Assembly: GCA_965247435.1 (NCBI GenBank)
Contig: OZ252019.1
Location: 2,914,001 to 2,978,000 of the forward strand
DNA: 64,000 nt
Origin: Ilyomonas sp965247435
GTDB taxonomy: Bacteria; Bacteroidota; Bacteroidia; Chitinophagales; Chitinophagaceae
Direction: 5' to 3'
Position numbers and translations under genes: made by a program. Of the stretch, positions 8,778 through 16,824 are shown piece by piece. Position 1 is the stretch's first letter. Each line of letters opens with the position of its first letter. Below the pieces are notes generated by a model. The model saw nothing but the letters and a program-made list of their open reading frames with translations. It was not told the origin of the DNA and made no database searches.

Positions 8778-9806
8778 TCAATTTTTGTCGGGCAACGCAT
8801 TTACCAATGCCAGTGCAGCCCAGTTGGTTGCCGCCGCAGAAATGTATTGATTCTCATCATAAGGTGGAAAACCGGAATTAATAAAGGGTTGTATCGGGTT
8901 AGATCTTGTAGCCACTATCCACGCACCGGATTCATCTTGTGTTTGCAATAAATAATTAATTCCCTTTTCATAAACCTCGCTTCCGGGATTAATAATGCCA
9001 GACTCAGATAAAGCATATAAAGCCTGGCCCGTTGCATAAGCATCGCTCTTCATAGTAGGTAACTGCGACCATCCACCGTCTTCTTTTTGCATCGCAGTAA
9101 GTTTAGTTGCTACTGCTGTTTTTGCCGCTTTACTACCGTCGCACCAGCGCATACCCAGCAACTGAAAAGCGAGCTCCTGCTGATTTGTTGGTTGCTGCTT
9201 TTCCAACCATTGTTGAGTGCGAATCACCAGTTGTTTTACCGATGCTGCTTTTGATGGCGAAGCATACAATTGTATAGCGCGGATTGAAAATGCAGTTAGA
9301 TGTATATCGCCCATTTCGAGCGGCACGCGTGCATATTCTGCTTTAAAACTACCATCAGGCAGTGCCTGGCTTATCAAATAATCTACAGCCAGATCAGTAT
9401 TAAAATCAGCAGGAAATTTCTCCGCATTCAACCCTAATAAAACATAAGGTGCCAGAAACTTCGCAGGTACAAACTGATTAATGAGATTAGGATTAGCAAC
9501 GAATGCCAGGGTATTGTCCATAGCAAAAACACGCATGCCTGCAGTAGTATCCACACCGGTTATACCTTTTTCCATCATCTTCCCGGCAATCATAGAAGTA
9601 AGCGTACTATGATGGCACGAGGCGCATTTAGCCTGCTTAATAAATGTTTCCCCGCTTTTCTGTAAGAGAGTAAAGCTTTTGGTAATGGAAGCCTGAATGA
9701 TTGCGGTATTAGCTTCATGTGTTTTGCCTTTCCAGCTTATGAGTGTGGTTAACAAAAAAGTGCTGCTGCTTATAAGCAGGAATATGAATAGAATTTTACG
9801 GTTCAT
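8778..9806 (-). CDS. Exported protein with CxxCH motif and squalene-cyclase-like alpha-toroid repeats
   Basis: 342 residues with an N-terminal signal or anchor (MNRKILFIFLLISSSTFLL). Near residues 55-65 is CASCHH, a CxxCH heme-c attachment motif. The rest resembles the prenyltransferase / squalene oxidase alpha-alpha repeat: LAVDYLISQALPDGSFKAE, MQKEDGGWSQLPTMKSDAYATGQALYAL and YEKGINYLLQTQDESGAW match the 'YLL..Q..DGsW....A.aTa.al.AL' pattern. The catalytic Asp-rich motif of real cyclases is not apparent. It may be a periplasmic c-type cytochrome-like sensor or scaffold. The gene for the ankyrin protein lies 8 bp upstream, so the two almost certainly form an operon. Confidence 0.72.
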   Translation of the reverse strand: MNRKILFIFLLISSSTFLLTTLISWKGKTHEANTAIIQASITKSFTLLQKSGETFIKQAKCASCHHSTLTSMIAGKMMEKGITGVDTTAGMRVFAMDNTLAFVANPNLINQFVPAKFLAPYVLLGLNAEKFPADFNTDLAVDYLISQALPDGSFKAEYARVPLEMGDIHLTAFSIRAIQLYASPSKAASVKQLVIRTQQWLEKQQPTNQQELAFQLLGMRWCDGSKAAKTAVATKLTAMQKEDGGWSQLPTMKSDAYATGQALYALSESGIINPGSEVYEKGINYLLQTQDESGAWIVATRSNPIQPFINSGFPPYDENQYISAAATNWAALALVNALPDKN

Positions 9807-9814
9807 TCTTGTTG

Positions 9815-10879
9815 TTATTTATTGGTGATGTATTTAGTAAGTATCGCTACAGATTTTGTGTTGCCCTTTAAGCCGGCGTAATACAATGCGTCAGTCTGGT
9901 CTTTTGCTTTTGCAACCGGCGATGCACCAAGTTCAATTAAAGCTTGCGTCATTTCCGGATCATCTGCTTCAGACATTGCTAAGAACATCAAAGTGGTGTA
10001 CCCACGCGGTGTTATTGCTTTTGAATCAGCACCGTGTTGCAGCAAATAATAAAAAGAAGGCTTATCATTGCTTACAGCCGCCCACATTAAAGGCGTAACC
10101 CCGCTTATAAGAGGCAGAATACCATGCTTAGGACTCACGTTTACATTTGCCCCATTTTCAACCAGCATTTTCAATGTATTGAAGCAACGGAAATTGGTAG
10201 CTGCATTAACAGGATAATCGCCGGTAAAAGAAGTATCGTTTACACTGATGCCATTACGGATTAACAAGCTAAGGATAGCCGTATCATCTGTGCTTGCAGC
10301 ATTGAACATAATATCGTTATATGGCCCGCTCTTGCTTACATCACATCCTTTGCTTATCAGTAGCTCCATCAGCTTAACGCTGCCGGGAATAGCTGCCAGC
10401 TTTACTAACACATTATTGCCTTCCCGTGAACGTTGCTGCGGGTTAGCACTGTTGTTAATTAACAGTAAAGTTTTATCGTAATCAGGTGCCGCCAGCCAAA
10501 GTGCGGAGATGCTATCCCTGTTACAATAGTTGACATTGGCACCGTGTTTAATTAATAGTTTCATTTCAGCTGCTGTACCATTTAATGTGGCGGCCATCAG
10601 GGCCGAATAATCATTGGAAATAGTATTGGCATTAGCTCCTTGTTTTAAAAGGGTTTCGAGTTTTGTAATGTTGCCTGAGCGTATAACTTGAGATAATTGA
10701 GTGTTGAGCACACTATCTATATTACTATTTAACTGAGCTACAGCTTTGGAAGATCCAACGATGGAAACAAACACAGAAAGTATAAAAAAGGCTTTACTGA
10801 TTGTTGTAAATAAAGACAATATATTTAGTTGATTGCCGTGTGTTGAAGATGCCCAAGCAGGGGAATTTGGTTGTTTCAT
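9815..10879 (-). CDS. Exported ankyrin-repeat protein
   Basis: A 354-residue protein with a hydrophobic segment around residues 28-50 ending in KAVAQ, then about seven ankyrin repeats: for example TKLETLLKQGANANTISND, AAEMKLLIKHGANVNYCNRD, NTLKMLVENGANVNVSPKHG, PSFYYLLQHGADSKAITPRG and PEMTQALIELGASPVAKAKD. Ankyrin repeats bind proteins, and bacterial periplasmic members are often paired with redox enzymes. Here the partner is the downstream CxxCH/alpha-toroid protein, 8 bp away. The first Met may be too early, because residues 1-25 precede the hydrophobic segment. Confidence 0.82.
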   Translation of the reverse strand: MKQPNSPAWASSTHGNQLNILSLFTTISKAFFILSVFVSIVGSSKAVAQLNSNIDSVLNTQLSQVIRSGNITKLETLLKQGANANTISNDYSALMAATLNGTAAEMKLLIKHGANVNYCNRDSISALWLAAPDYDKTLLLINNSANPQQRSREGNNVLVKLAAIPGSVKLMELLISKGCDVSKSGPYNDIMFNAASTDDTAILSLLIRNGISVNDTSFTGDYPVNAATNFRCFNTLKMLVENGANVNVSPKHGILPLISGVTPLMWAAVSNDKPSFYYLLQHGADSKAITPRGYTTLMFLAMSEADDPEMTQALIELGASPVAKAKDQTDALYYAGLKGNTKSVAILTKYITNK

Positions 10880-11633
10880 AAAGTAATGTTTAGACTTGCC
10901 TGATAGTTTAGTCGGACTATTTAATATTATGATACCGTGTAGTAGTGTTATTTATTTTAAGAGTATCATTACTGAATCTGATTCACTTGTCAGTAATGGC
11001 CGTTACTAAAAGGAGGGTAAATTTTGATTATAAAATACAAGAACGGAAAACAGCTACCAGGGTAAGTAAATAGCGAAACAAAACATCTTTTAAAACTAAG
11101 TTTTCACATACAATACTTATAAGCTGCTTTGAGGCTGTTCGCAATTTGTATTGTGAGCTTGTCACTTACACGATAGTTACCGTTCAAGCAATTGGTAACG
11201 CGGAGCATTATAAGTGATAAGACTTGCTTTTAAAAATCTTTTGTTGCAAACTGCTTACTGTAATAGCAATAAGTGCCGTACGCACCAATGTTAAATTCTT
11301 TTTCATAGTTGTTTTGTTTAAATGGGTATAAATTGTTTATTGCTTACTTTGTTAAAAGATTTTCAGCTTACTTCCTTTTTCAGAAAAATAAAATATCATG
11401 CATCAAACCTACGCCTGCCTGCAAGCAAGGCCATCATAGTGTTTGTGAAGAGCCAGTTTTGTTGAGGGAGTGCGCCCTTTTGTTGAGGGAAGAAAAAATA
11501 AATGATTCAAATTGATAAAAAGTTTGCTCCCTCAACAAAGCGGTCATTAACCATTTGGTAAAAGCAGCTTACACAAATAAGCATTCAACGCTTTTAAATT
11601 TAGCTAACTTTAAAAAAGCAATTATTTATAAGC
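10880..11633. other. 754-bp intergenic region with regulatory repeats
   Basis: This separates the divergent ankyrin gene and the LytS/LytTR pair. Most of it shows no coding character. A 32-codon frame on the minus strand (11306 to 11208, starting MKKNLTLVRTALIAITVSS) looks like the beginning of an exported protein but stops early; it could be a gene remnant. The GTTGAGGGA repeats at 11461-11536 are listed separately. Confidence 0.5.
11461..11536. promoter_or_regulatory. GTTGAGGGA repeats, candidate LytTR operator
   Basis: GTTGAGGGA occurs at 11461-11469 and again at 11482-11490, exactly 21 bp start to start. The reverse complement TCCCTCAAC lies at 11528-11536. All three are preceded (or followed) by TTT/AAA, so the shared unit is TTTGTTGAGGGA. 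LytTR-family regulators bind paired 9-bp direct repeats about two helical turns apart, often with a GTT core, and a LytTR regulator is encoded just downstream. The inverted copy could alternatively form a 12-13-bp hairpin with either direct copy. Confidence 0.5.
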
Positions 11634-12782
11634 ATGAAGAAAAAGCTGTCCGCATATTGGTGGTGCCAGGTTATCGGTTGGGGTTTATTTCTGCTGGTGG
11701 AAAGTTTTTTTTATTTTTTTGTTCCCAAAGTTGCCGATTTCCCCAATTACTACTCCGTTATTATTGCAGCTTTGATAGGATTATTTACTACACATCTAAT
11801 GCGCTACTTTATTAGAAAAACTGGTTTATTAAATATGAAGATAGTGAGACAGTTTATTGCTTTCTTTCTTACTACCGTACTATTCTCTGTTATTCTTTTC
11901 GTTTTTCAGTGGTTGCCAGATATATTATACAACTATACTTATAAGTTTACTTTTAGGGAGGCGCTGTCAACCGGTATTTACTTAAATCTCCAGTTTATCG
12001 GTATCTGGAATCTCATCTATTTTATACACCATTACATACAAAAGACGCGAAAAGAACAAATAGCAATTGTACGTTTAGAGAGCGAATTAAAAATTCAGCA
12101 TTTACAAAGTGAGAAAGCGCAGATTGAATATCAACGCAACCTTGGCAATTATTATCTCATGGCGCTTCGTTATCAAATGAACCCACATTTTATTTTTAAT
12201 TGCCTTAATTCTATAAAGCTTTATACAACAGAGAACGATACTGCATCGGCCTTAGCATATCTTACTAAATTTTCAAAGCTGATAAGATTAGTAATGGAAA
12301 ATTCGAGTAAAGGAAAAATATTATTATCATCAGAAATAGATATGCTGCGTTTATACATTGATTTGGAAGCGATGCGGTTTAAAGAAAAACTTCAATACAC
12401 TATACACATAGAAAATGATGTTGAACCGGATTATACAGAACTGCCGCCATTGCTTTTACAGCCTTATATTGAAAATGCCATCTGGCATGGATTGATGCCA
12501 AAAGAAGAAGGTGGAAAAATAGATATTACTGTTGCAGTAAATAATGATAAATCATTGCTTGTTGTTGATATAACTGATGATGGAATTGGCAGGGAAAAAT
12601 CTGCAGAATTAAAAAATGGAAAATCGGTAAAACATAAATCGTATGGAATGAAGGTTACTTCAGAAAGGATTGCATTGATAAACCAGGTTTATAAAACAGG
12701 CGCTGAAGTCAAAATTAATGATTTGACAGATGCCAATGGAAATGTAGCAGGTACACAAGTTATAATTCAGATACCAGTATAA
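11634..12782 (+). CDS. LytS-type sensor histidine kinase
   Basis: 382 residues. Four predicted membrane helices (about 10-30, 41-60, 72-92 and 112-132) are followed by a short coiled linker (KTRKEQIAIVRLESELKIQHLQSEK) and a His_kinase domain with the phospho-acceptor His185 in QMNPHFIFNCLNSIK. The ATPase part shows PPLLLQPYIENAIWHGL (N box) and ITDDGIGR (G box). This is the usual membrane kinase of LytTR systems in Bacteroidota. The signal sensed is unknown: there is no large extracytoplasmic domain, so it probably senses within or near the membrane. The stop overlaps the regulator start by one base. Confidence 0.92.
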   Translation: MKKKLSAYWWCQVIGWGLFLLVESFFYFFVPKVADFPNYYSVIIAALIGLFTTHLMRYFIRKTGLLNMKIVRQFIAFFLTTVLFSVILFVFQWLPDILYNYTYKFTFREALSTGIYLNLQFIGIWNLIYFIHHYIQKTRKEQIAIVRLESELKIQHLQSEKAQIEYQRNLGNYYLMALRYQMNPHFIFNCLNSIKLYTTENDTASALAYLTKFSKLIRLVMENSSKGKILLSSEIDMLRLYIDLEAMRFKEKLQYTIHIENDVEPDYTELPPLLLQPYIENAIWHGLMPKEEGGKIDITVAVNNDKSLLVVDITDDGIGREKSAELKNGKSVKHKSYGMKVTSERIALINQVYKTGAEVKINDLTDANGNVAGTQVIIQIPV

Positions 12783-13519
12783 TGAAACTTAAAGCAATTA
12801 TTATAGATGATGAGCCGGATAGTACCCGTCTCCTGCAATTGCAGCTTGAACAGTCTTGTCCGCATGTTGAAGTAATTGCCATCTATAACAGCGCTGTTAA
12901 AGCATCAAATGAAATAGAAAAGCTGGAGCCGGATCTTTTATTTCTCGATATTGAAATGCCGGTGATTAATGGCTTTGAATTGCTTGAAAAAATCTTGCAT
13001 CTTAATTTCAGTGTAGTATTCATAACTGCATATAATCAATATGCGCTGAAAGCATTCCGCTTTAATGCACTGGATTATTTAGTGAAACCTATTGATACCA
13101 ATGATTTGATTGAAGCGGTTGCAAAAGCTGAAAAGAGGATAAAACCAACTTCAACACAGTTGAGCTTACTGCAAAGACAAATGCGTGGCGAGATAGCAAG
13201 TAAAATTGCAATACCAGGCCAGAACGGCGTTTCTTTTATTGAGCTGAATGAAATTATATTTGTTGAAGCCAGTAATAATTATTCAAAATTAATTTTGACT
13301 GACAAAAGAATATTTACCGTTTCAAAAACACTTAAAGATGTACAGGACGTGCTGGAAGAAAGTCATTTTTTGCGGGTGCACCGCCAGTACATCATCAACC
13401 TGAATCATGTAAAACAATTTAACCGTAATGAAAGTATTTTGATTATGGATAACGGCGAACATTTACCCATCGCCCGTAATCAAAAAGAAAAATTGGTTGA
13501 AAAATATGGCTGGCTGTAA
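12782..13519 (+). CDS. LytTR-family response regulator
   Basis: 245 residues with a receiver domain at 1-120 (acidic pocket IIIDDEPD, phospho-acceptor Asp56 in LFLDIEMP, Thr in FITAYNQYALKAF and Lys in YLVKPI) and a LytTR DNA-binding domain at about 140-245 (GVSFIELNEIIFVEASNNYSKL, SHFLRVHRQYIINLNHV). It is translationally coupled to the kinase through TAATG and is its cognate partner. A probable operator repeat lies upstream of the pair, suggesting autoregulation. Other targets are unknown. Confidence 0.94.
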   Translation: MKLKAIIIDDEPDSTRLLQLQLEQSCPHVEVIAIYNSAVKASNEIEKLEPDLLFLDIEMPVINGFELLEKILHLNFSVVFITAYNQYALKAFRFNALDYLVKPIDTNDLIEAVAKAEKRIKPTSTQLSLLQRQMRGEIASKIAIPGQNGVSFIELNEIIFVEASNNYSKLILTDKRIFTVSKTLKDVQDVLEESHFLRVHRQYIINLNHVKQFNRNESILIMDNGEHLPIARNQKEKLVEKYGWL

Positions 13520-13536
13520 CAGCTTGCAATAAAAAA

Positions 13537-13556
13537 GGGAACAGCTTCCTGTTCCC
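13537..13556. terminator. Bidirectional terminator
   Basis: An 8-bp stem, GGGAACAG with CTGTTCCC, has a CTTC loop. It is flanked on the left by A6 and on the right by TCTTATTT, so it can act in both directions between the converging LytTR regulator and the cysH-like gene. Confidence 0.75.
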
Positions 13557-13580
13557 TCTTATTTATCTTAAGCACTTTAA

Positions 13581-14318
13581 CTATTTAGTGATTGCGGAAA
13601 CGTGTAAGCCACACTCTTTTTTAGCATCTTCCCACCACCACCTGCCGGCGCGTGGGTCTTCGCCCGGCTCAATGGCACGCGTACATGGCGCGCAGCCAAT
13701 GGAGATAAAGCCTTTGTCGTGAAGTTTGTTATACGGCACATGATATTGGTTAATGTAATTCAGTACCTCATCATACGTCCAGTGCAATAAAGGATTAAAC
13801 TTGTATATCCGGCGCTCCTCATTCCATTCTATTACCTGCATGTGGCTGCGGGTTTCATTCTGTTCGCTCCGCACGCCGGTAATCCAAACTTTGGCGCCCT
13901 GCAAAGCGCGGTTCAGCGGTTCTATCTTGCGCACGCCGCAGCAGGAAATTCTGTTTTCTACCGCATGATAAAAGCCGTTGATGCCGTTCTGCTGCACTAA
14001 CTGCTGCACCGATTCTGCCTGCGGAAAAAATACTTTTATTTCTTTATTATACCGGTAGCCGGTCCGCTCGATAAGGTCATACGTTTCGGGAAACAGGCGC
14101 CCTGTATCCAGCGTAAATATCTCTACATCAATTTTGTTTCGCCAGATCATATCGGTTAGTACCTGGTCTTCCTGCCCTAACGAGCTGGAAAACTTAACGG
14201 CGCCGGGAAATAAGCTGGTAAGATAAGCCAGCGTGTCTTCAATAGTATGTTCGGCTGCAAACTCTTCCAGTTTATGTAAATGTTCCATACAATAATATTC
14301 TTGCTCTTCAAATTTCAA
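13581..14318 (-). CDS. cysH: Phosphoadenylyl/adenylyl-sulfate reductase
   Basis: 245 residues of the PAPS/APS reductase family. The PP-loop region is FSSSLGQEDQVL (residues 43-54), followed by FTLDTGRLFPETYDL. The cysteine pair CC at 126-127 together with C209 and C212 (GCAPC) marks the [4Fe-4S] type that accepts APS, and the redox-active Cys236 lies in ECGLH near the C terminus. The enzyme reduces (P)APS to sulfite with thioredoxin in assimilatory sulfate reduction. No other sulfate genes adjoin it; the neighbour is a thiol peroxidase. The start could also be the internal ATG at 14288 (MEHLHKLEEF). Confidence 0.92.
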   Translation of the reverse strand: MKFEEQEYYCMEHLHKLEEFAAEHTIEDTLAYLTSLFPGAVKFSSSLGQEDQVLTDMIWRNKIDVEIFTLDTGRLFPETYDLIERTGYRYNKEIKVFFPQAESVQQLVQQNGINGFYHAVENRISCCGVRKIEPLNRALQGAKVWITGVRSEQNETRSHMQVIEWNEERRIYKFNPLLHWTYDEVLNYINQYHVPYNKLHDKGFISIGCAPCTRAIEPGEDPRAGRWWWEDAKKECGLHVSAITK

Positions 14319-14389
14319 ATATCCTACCAGAATAGTGGACTAAATTATCCTTAAAAAACCCTGTTTCATTTACAAGGATTTTTGACGCA

Positions 14390-15028
14390 TTAATCTACAT
14401 TCGGCTGAGGCGTGTATCGCAGGTAAGGCTTCACAATCTTTACGCCTTTGGGAAACTTGGCATACGCATCTTCTGTTTTTACAGCCGGTGTAATAATTAC
14501 GTCCTCCCCTGTTTTCCAATCGGCTGGTGTTGCCACGCTATAGTTGGCCGTTAGCTGTAAGGAATCTATAACGCGCAGCACTTCCACAAAATTTCTTCCT
14601 GTAGAAGCCGGGTATGTAATGGTAAGTTTTATCTTCTTGTCGGGACCGATCACAAACAAAGATCGAACGGTAAAGTTCTCAGAGGCGTTGGGATGAATCA
14701 TACCATATAAGTTGGCTACTGTGCGGTCTTCATCTGCAATAAGCGGGAAATCTACCGTTACCTGCTGCGTTTCGTTTATATCGCTTATCCAGCCGGAATG
14801 TTTATCCAGGGTATCTACACTTACCGCCAGTACTTTCACATTACGTTTGGCAAATTCATCTTTCAGGGCTGCCGTGCGGCCAAGCTCGGTTGTACAAACC
14901 GGCGTATAATCGGCAGGGTGGGAAAACAAGACACCCCAGCTATCGCCGAGATACTCATAAAAGTCTAAATCGCCGACAGACGTCTTTGCCTGAAAGTTCG
15001 GAGCAGTATCTCCTAAACGTAAACTCAT
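14390..15028 (-). CDS. 1-Cys peroxiredoxin (Prx6 type)
   Basis: About 212 residues from the ATG at 15028 (MSLRLGDTAPNFQAKTS). The peroxidatic Cys lies in HPADYTPVCTTELG. The long C-terminal domain containing YPASTGRNFVEVLRVIDSLQLT and VKPYLRYTPQP is diagnostic of the Prx6 / 1-Cys group rather than the shorter AhpC form. It reduces H2O2 and organic peroxides in the cytosol. It follows the sulfate reductase on the same strand with a gap of about 70 bp, so thiol and oxidative stress functions are adjacent. Confidence 0.92.
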   Translation of the reverse strand: MSLRLGDTAPNFQAKTSVGDLDFYEYLGDSWGVLFSHPADYTPVCTTELGRTAALKDEFAKRNVKVLAVSVDTLDKHSGWISDINETQQVTVDFPLIADEDRTVANLYGMIHPNASENFTVRSLFVIGPDKKIKLTITYPASTGRNFVEVLRVIDSLQLTANYSVATPADWKTGEDVIITPAVKTEDAYAKFPKGVKIVKPYLRYTPQPNVD

Positions 15029-15570
15029 AAGATACAAATGTTTTTAAGTGTTGAAAATGAGGTTTGTAGTGTAAAAATAGCAATTCTCTACAAATTAAGT
15101 GGACTAATAAAAAACTTTCACTTTTGGTTATTTACGGCAATGGCCGGGGTATCATTTCTGCTTACAAGGATGCGGCGGCATTAAAATAAATTGCCCTCAG
15201 ATGGCGGATTGAGAAATAAGGTGATTCTTTTAAGCAATGAAAAAAAGATAAATGAAATTGCGCAGTCTGCATCATCCTTCATAAACCCCTCCCGCTCCTG
15301 CTTTCAGCCGTAAAACAAACCCCGATATGTAATTCAGTAATACCTGACAAATGCATCGTATCACCTGTTTAGTCATTGGGATTTGTAAAGAAACAGTCCT
15401 GTAAAAAGAAACATAATTTTAAAATATCACCGGATTTTTCTTTTAAAAATAAAATAAGAAATTTTTATTCTCTGATTATGAATGTCTTTTGCAAAGTTGC
15501 ACAAGCGCTGCAGAAATATGGCATAAAATTGTGTTGGGAAGATAACTTAATATTTTTAAAAAATCAACCT
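15029..15570. other. Intergenic, nothing recognised
   Basis: About 540 bp between the divergent peroxiredoxin and the DUF4142 lipoprotein. A reading frame extends upstream from the lipoprotein to 15376, but it is rich in rare-looking Lys/Phe codons and lacks a sensible protein start. I see no RNA gene or clear repeat. Confidence 0.4.
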
Positions 15571-16095
15571 ATGAAAGTGAAATTAATGGCACTGTCTGCA
15601 CTAATGGCGGCAGGTTGCTTGTGTGCATGTAACAATGATGACAACAACAACACAACAATGGTAAATGCTACAGATTCTACCTATGTGATTATGGCTGCAA
15701 CAAGCAACACTGCAGAGATAGACGCTTCCAATGTAGCACTAACAAAATCGGGAGACACCGCTATCCAGCATTATGCACAAATGATGATAGCAGACCATAC
15801 ACTGGCGCAAACCGATTTAAAAACCCTGGCAGCAAAACATGGCTTAACTGCACCGGATTCTTTAGATGCTTACCATGTAGCACTAAAAACGCAATTGTAT
15901 TTATTGTCAGGCCGCGCATTCGATTCAGCGTATATTACCAATCAGGTTGTGGATCATCAAAAAACAATCGCCCTTTTTCAAACAGAAGTAAACAGCGGCA
16001 ACAATGCTGACCTCAAAAATTTTGCAAATAGCAAGCTGCCGACTTTACAAATGCATCTGGATCATGCCACTATGCTGGCAGCGCAATATCCATAG
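15571..16095 (+). CDS. DUF4142 lipoprotein
   Basis: 174 residues from the ATG at 15571, which begins MKVKLMALSALMAAGCLCAC, a lipoprotein signal with a lipobox at AAGC. The mature part is a four-helix, ferritin-like DUF4142 domain with the pattern YVIMAATSNTAEIDASNVAL, YAQMMIADHTLAQTDLKTLA and NQVVDHQKTIALFQTEVNSG, ending LPTLQMHLDHATML. Its role is unknown, though such proteins are frequent among envelope stress genes. An upstream in-frame extension to 15376 is rejected because the signal peptide would then be internal. Confidence 0.85.
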   Translation: MKVKLMALSALMAAGCLCACNNDDNNNTTMVNATDSTYVIMAATSNTAEIDASNVALTKSGDTAIQHYAQMMIADHTLAQTDLKTLAAKHGLTAPDSLDAYHVALKTQLYLLSGRAFDSAYITNQVVDHQKTIALFQTEVNSGNNADLKNFANSKLPTLQMHLDHATMLAAQYP

Positions 16096-16116
16096 ATTGC
16101 ATTTCTTAACTACTAT

Positions 16117-16155
16117 AAAACAATCTGTGCAGGTTTGTCCTCCACAGATTGTTTT
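16117..16155 (+). terminator. Rho-independent terminator
   Basis: A 13-bp perfect stem (AAAACAATCTGTG at 16117-16129, CACAGATTGTTTT at 16143-16155) is followed by GTTTA. It lies 20 bp after the DUF4142 gene. Confidence 0.75.
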
Positions 16156-16278
16156 GTTTAACGGCTACCCCGGCTGCCAAGTATTCAGTTAAGGCTTGTA
16201 TTAAAAAGCATCTGTAGCTTTAAAGGTTTGCAATAATTTATAGCACTCTATTTGTCTGTACAAAGAAAACAGGCAACT

Positions 16279-16812
16279 ATGAAGAAACCGGCTTTGCTGA
16301 TACCTGCACTTCTTTTTACTATCACCTGCCTTTGCCAGGAAACGAGAGCAGAAACACAACAAAATGCTATGCAGAAATTGCATTGGCTGGCAGGCATCTG
16401 GAAGGGAAAGAGCGAGTTGAATGCTGGCGGTAAAAGACAAACCACCAATATACAGGAAATAATAAAGCCGGCGCTGGATGGCACTATTTACACGGTACTT
16501 GCAAAAGGTACGGCGATGGATTCGGCCACACAAAAACAGGTGGTTGTATATAACTCTTTTGGCGTAGTCTCGTACGACGAAAAAAGCAGGCAGTACCGTT
16601 GGAAAACATGGCGTAACCCCGGCGAGGCCTACGACGAAAATGCATTTAAAGTAGGTGATAATTCATTTGAATACGTAGCCAGCGAAAACGGCGGGAGTAT
16701 GCGCTATAAAGCGAATCTGGATGAGACCGGCCAATGGATTGAGACCGGTGAATACTCGAAAGATAATGCTACCTGGGCAGTTTTTATCACGATGAAACTG
16801 ACGAGGAAATAG
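16279..16812 (+). CDS. DUF6265/DUF1579-like exported protein
   Basis: 177 residues from the ATG at 16279, whose product opens with a signal peptide (MKKPALLIPALLFTITCLCQ). The mature domain is a lipocalin-like beta barrel. The opening LHWLAGIWKGKSEL resembles the 'l.wl.G.W.g' start of DUF6265 and DUF1579 families, and the end EYSKDNATWAVFITMKLTRK fits the last strand. Its role is unknown. The ATG at 16252 would place nine extra residues before the signal peptide and is less likely. It converges with the polymerase IV gene downstream. Confidence 0.72.
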   Translation: MKKPALLIPALLFTITCLCQETRAETQQNAMQKLHWLAGIWKGKSELNAGGKRQTTNIQEIIKPALDGTIYTVLAKGTAMDSATQKQVVVYNSFGVVSYDEKSRQYRWKTWRNPGEAYDENAFKVGDNSFEYVASENGGSMRYKANLDETGQWIETGEYSKDNATWAVFITMKLTRK

Positions 16813-16824
16813 CAAATAAGCCGT

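Noticed and set aside
11208..11306. A 32-codon frame beginning MKKNLTLVRTALIAITVSS
   Set aside because: It looks like a signal-peptide start but ends at once. No conserved small protein is recognised, so it is kept only as a note in the intergenic entry.
15376..15570. The 65-codon upstream extension of the DUF4142 gene
   Set aside because: It would bury a lipoprotein signal peptide in the middle of the protein, and it has no folded-domain character.
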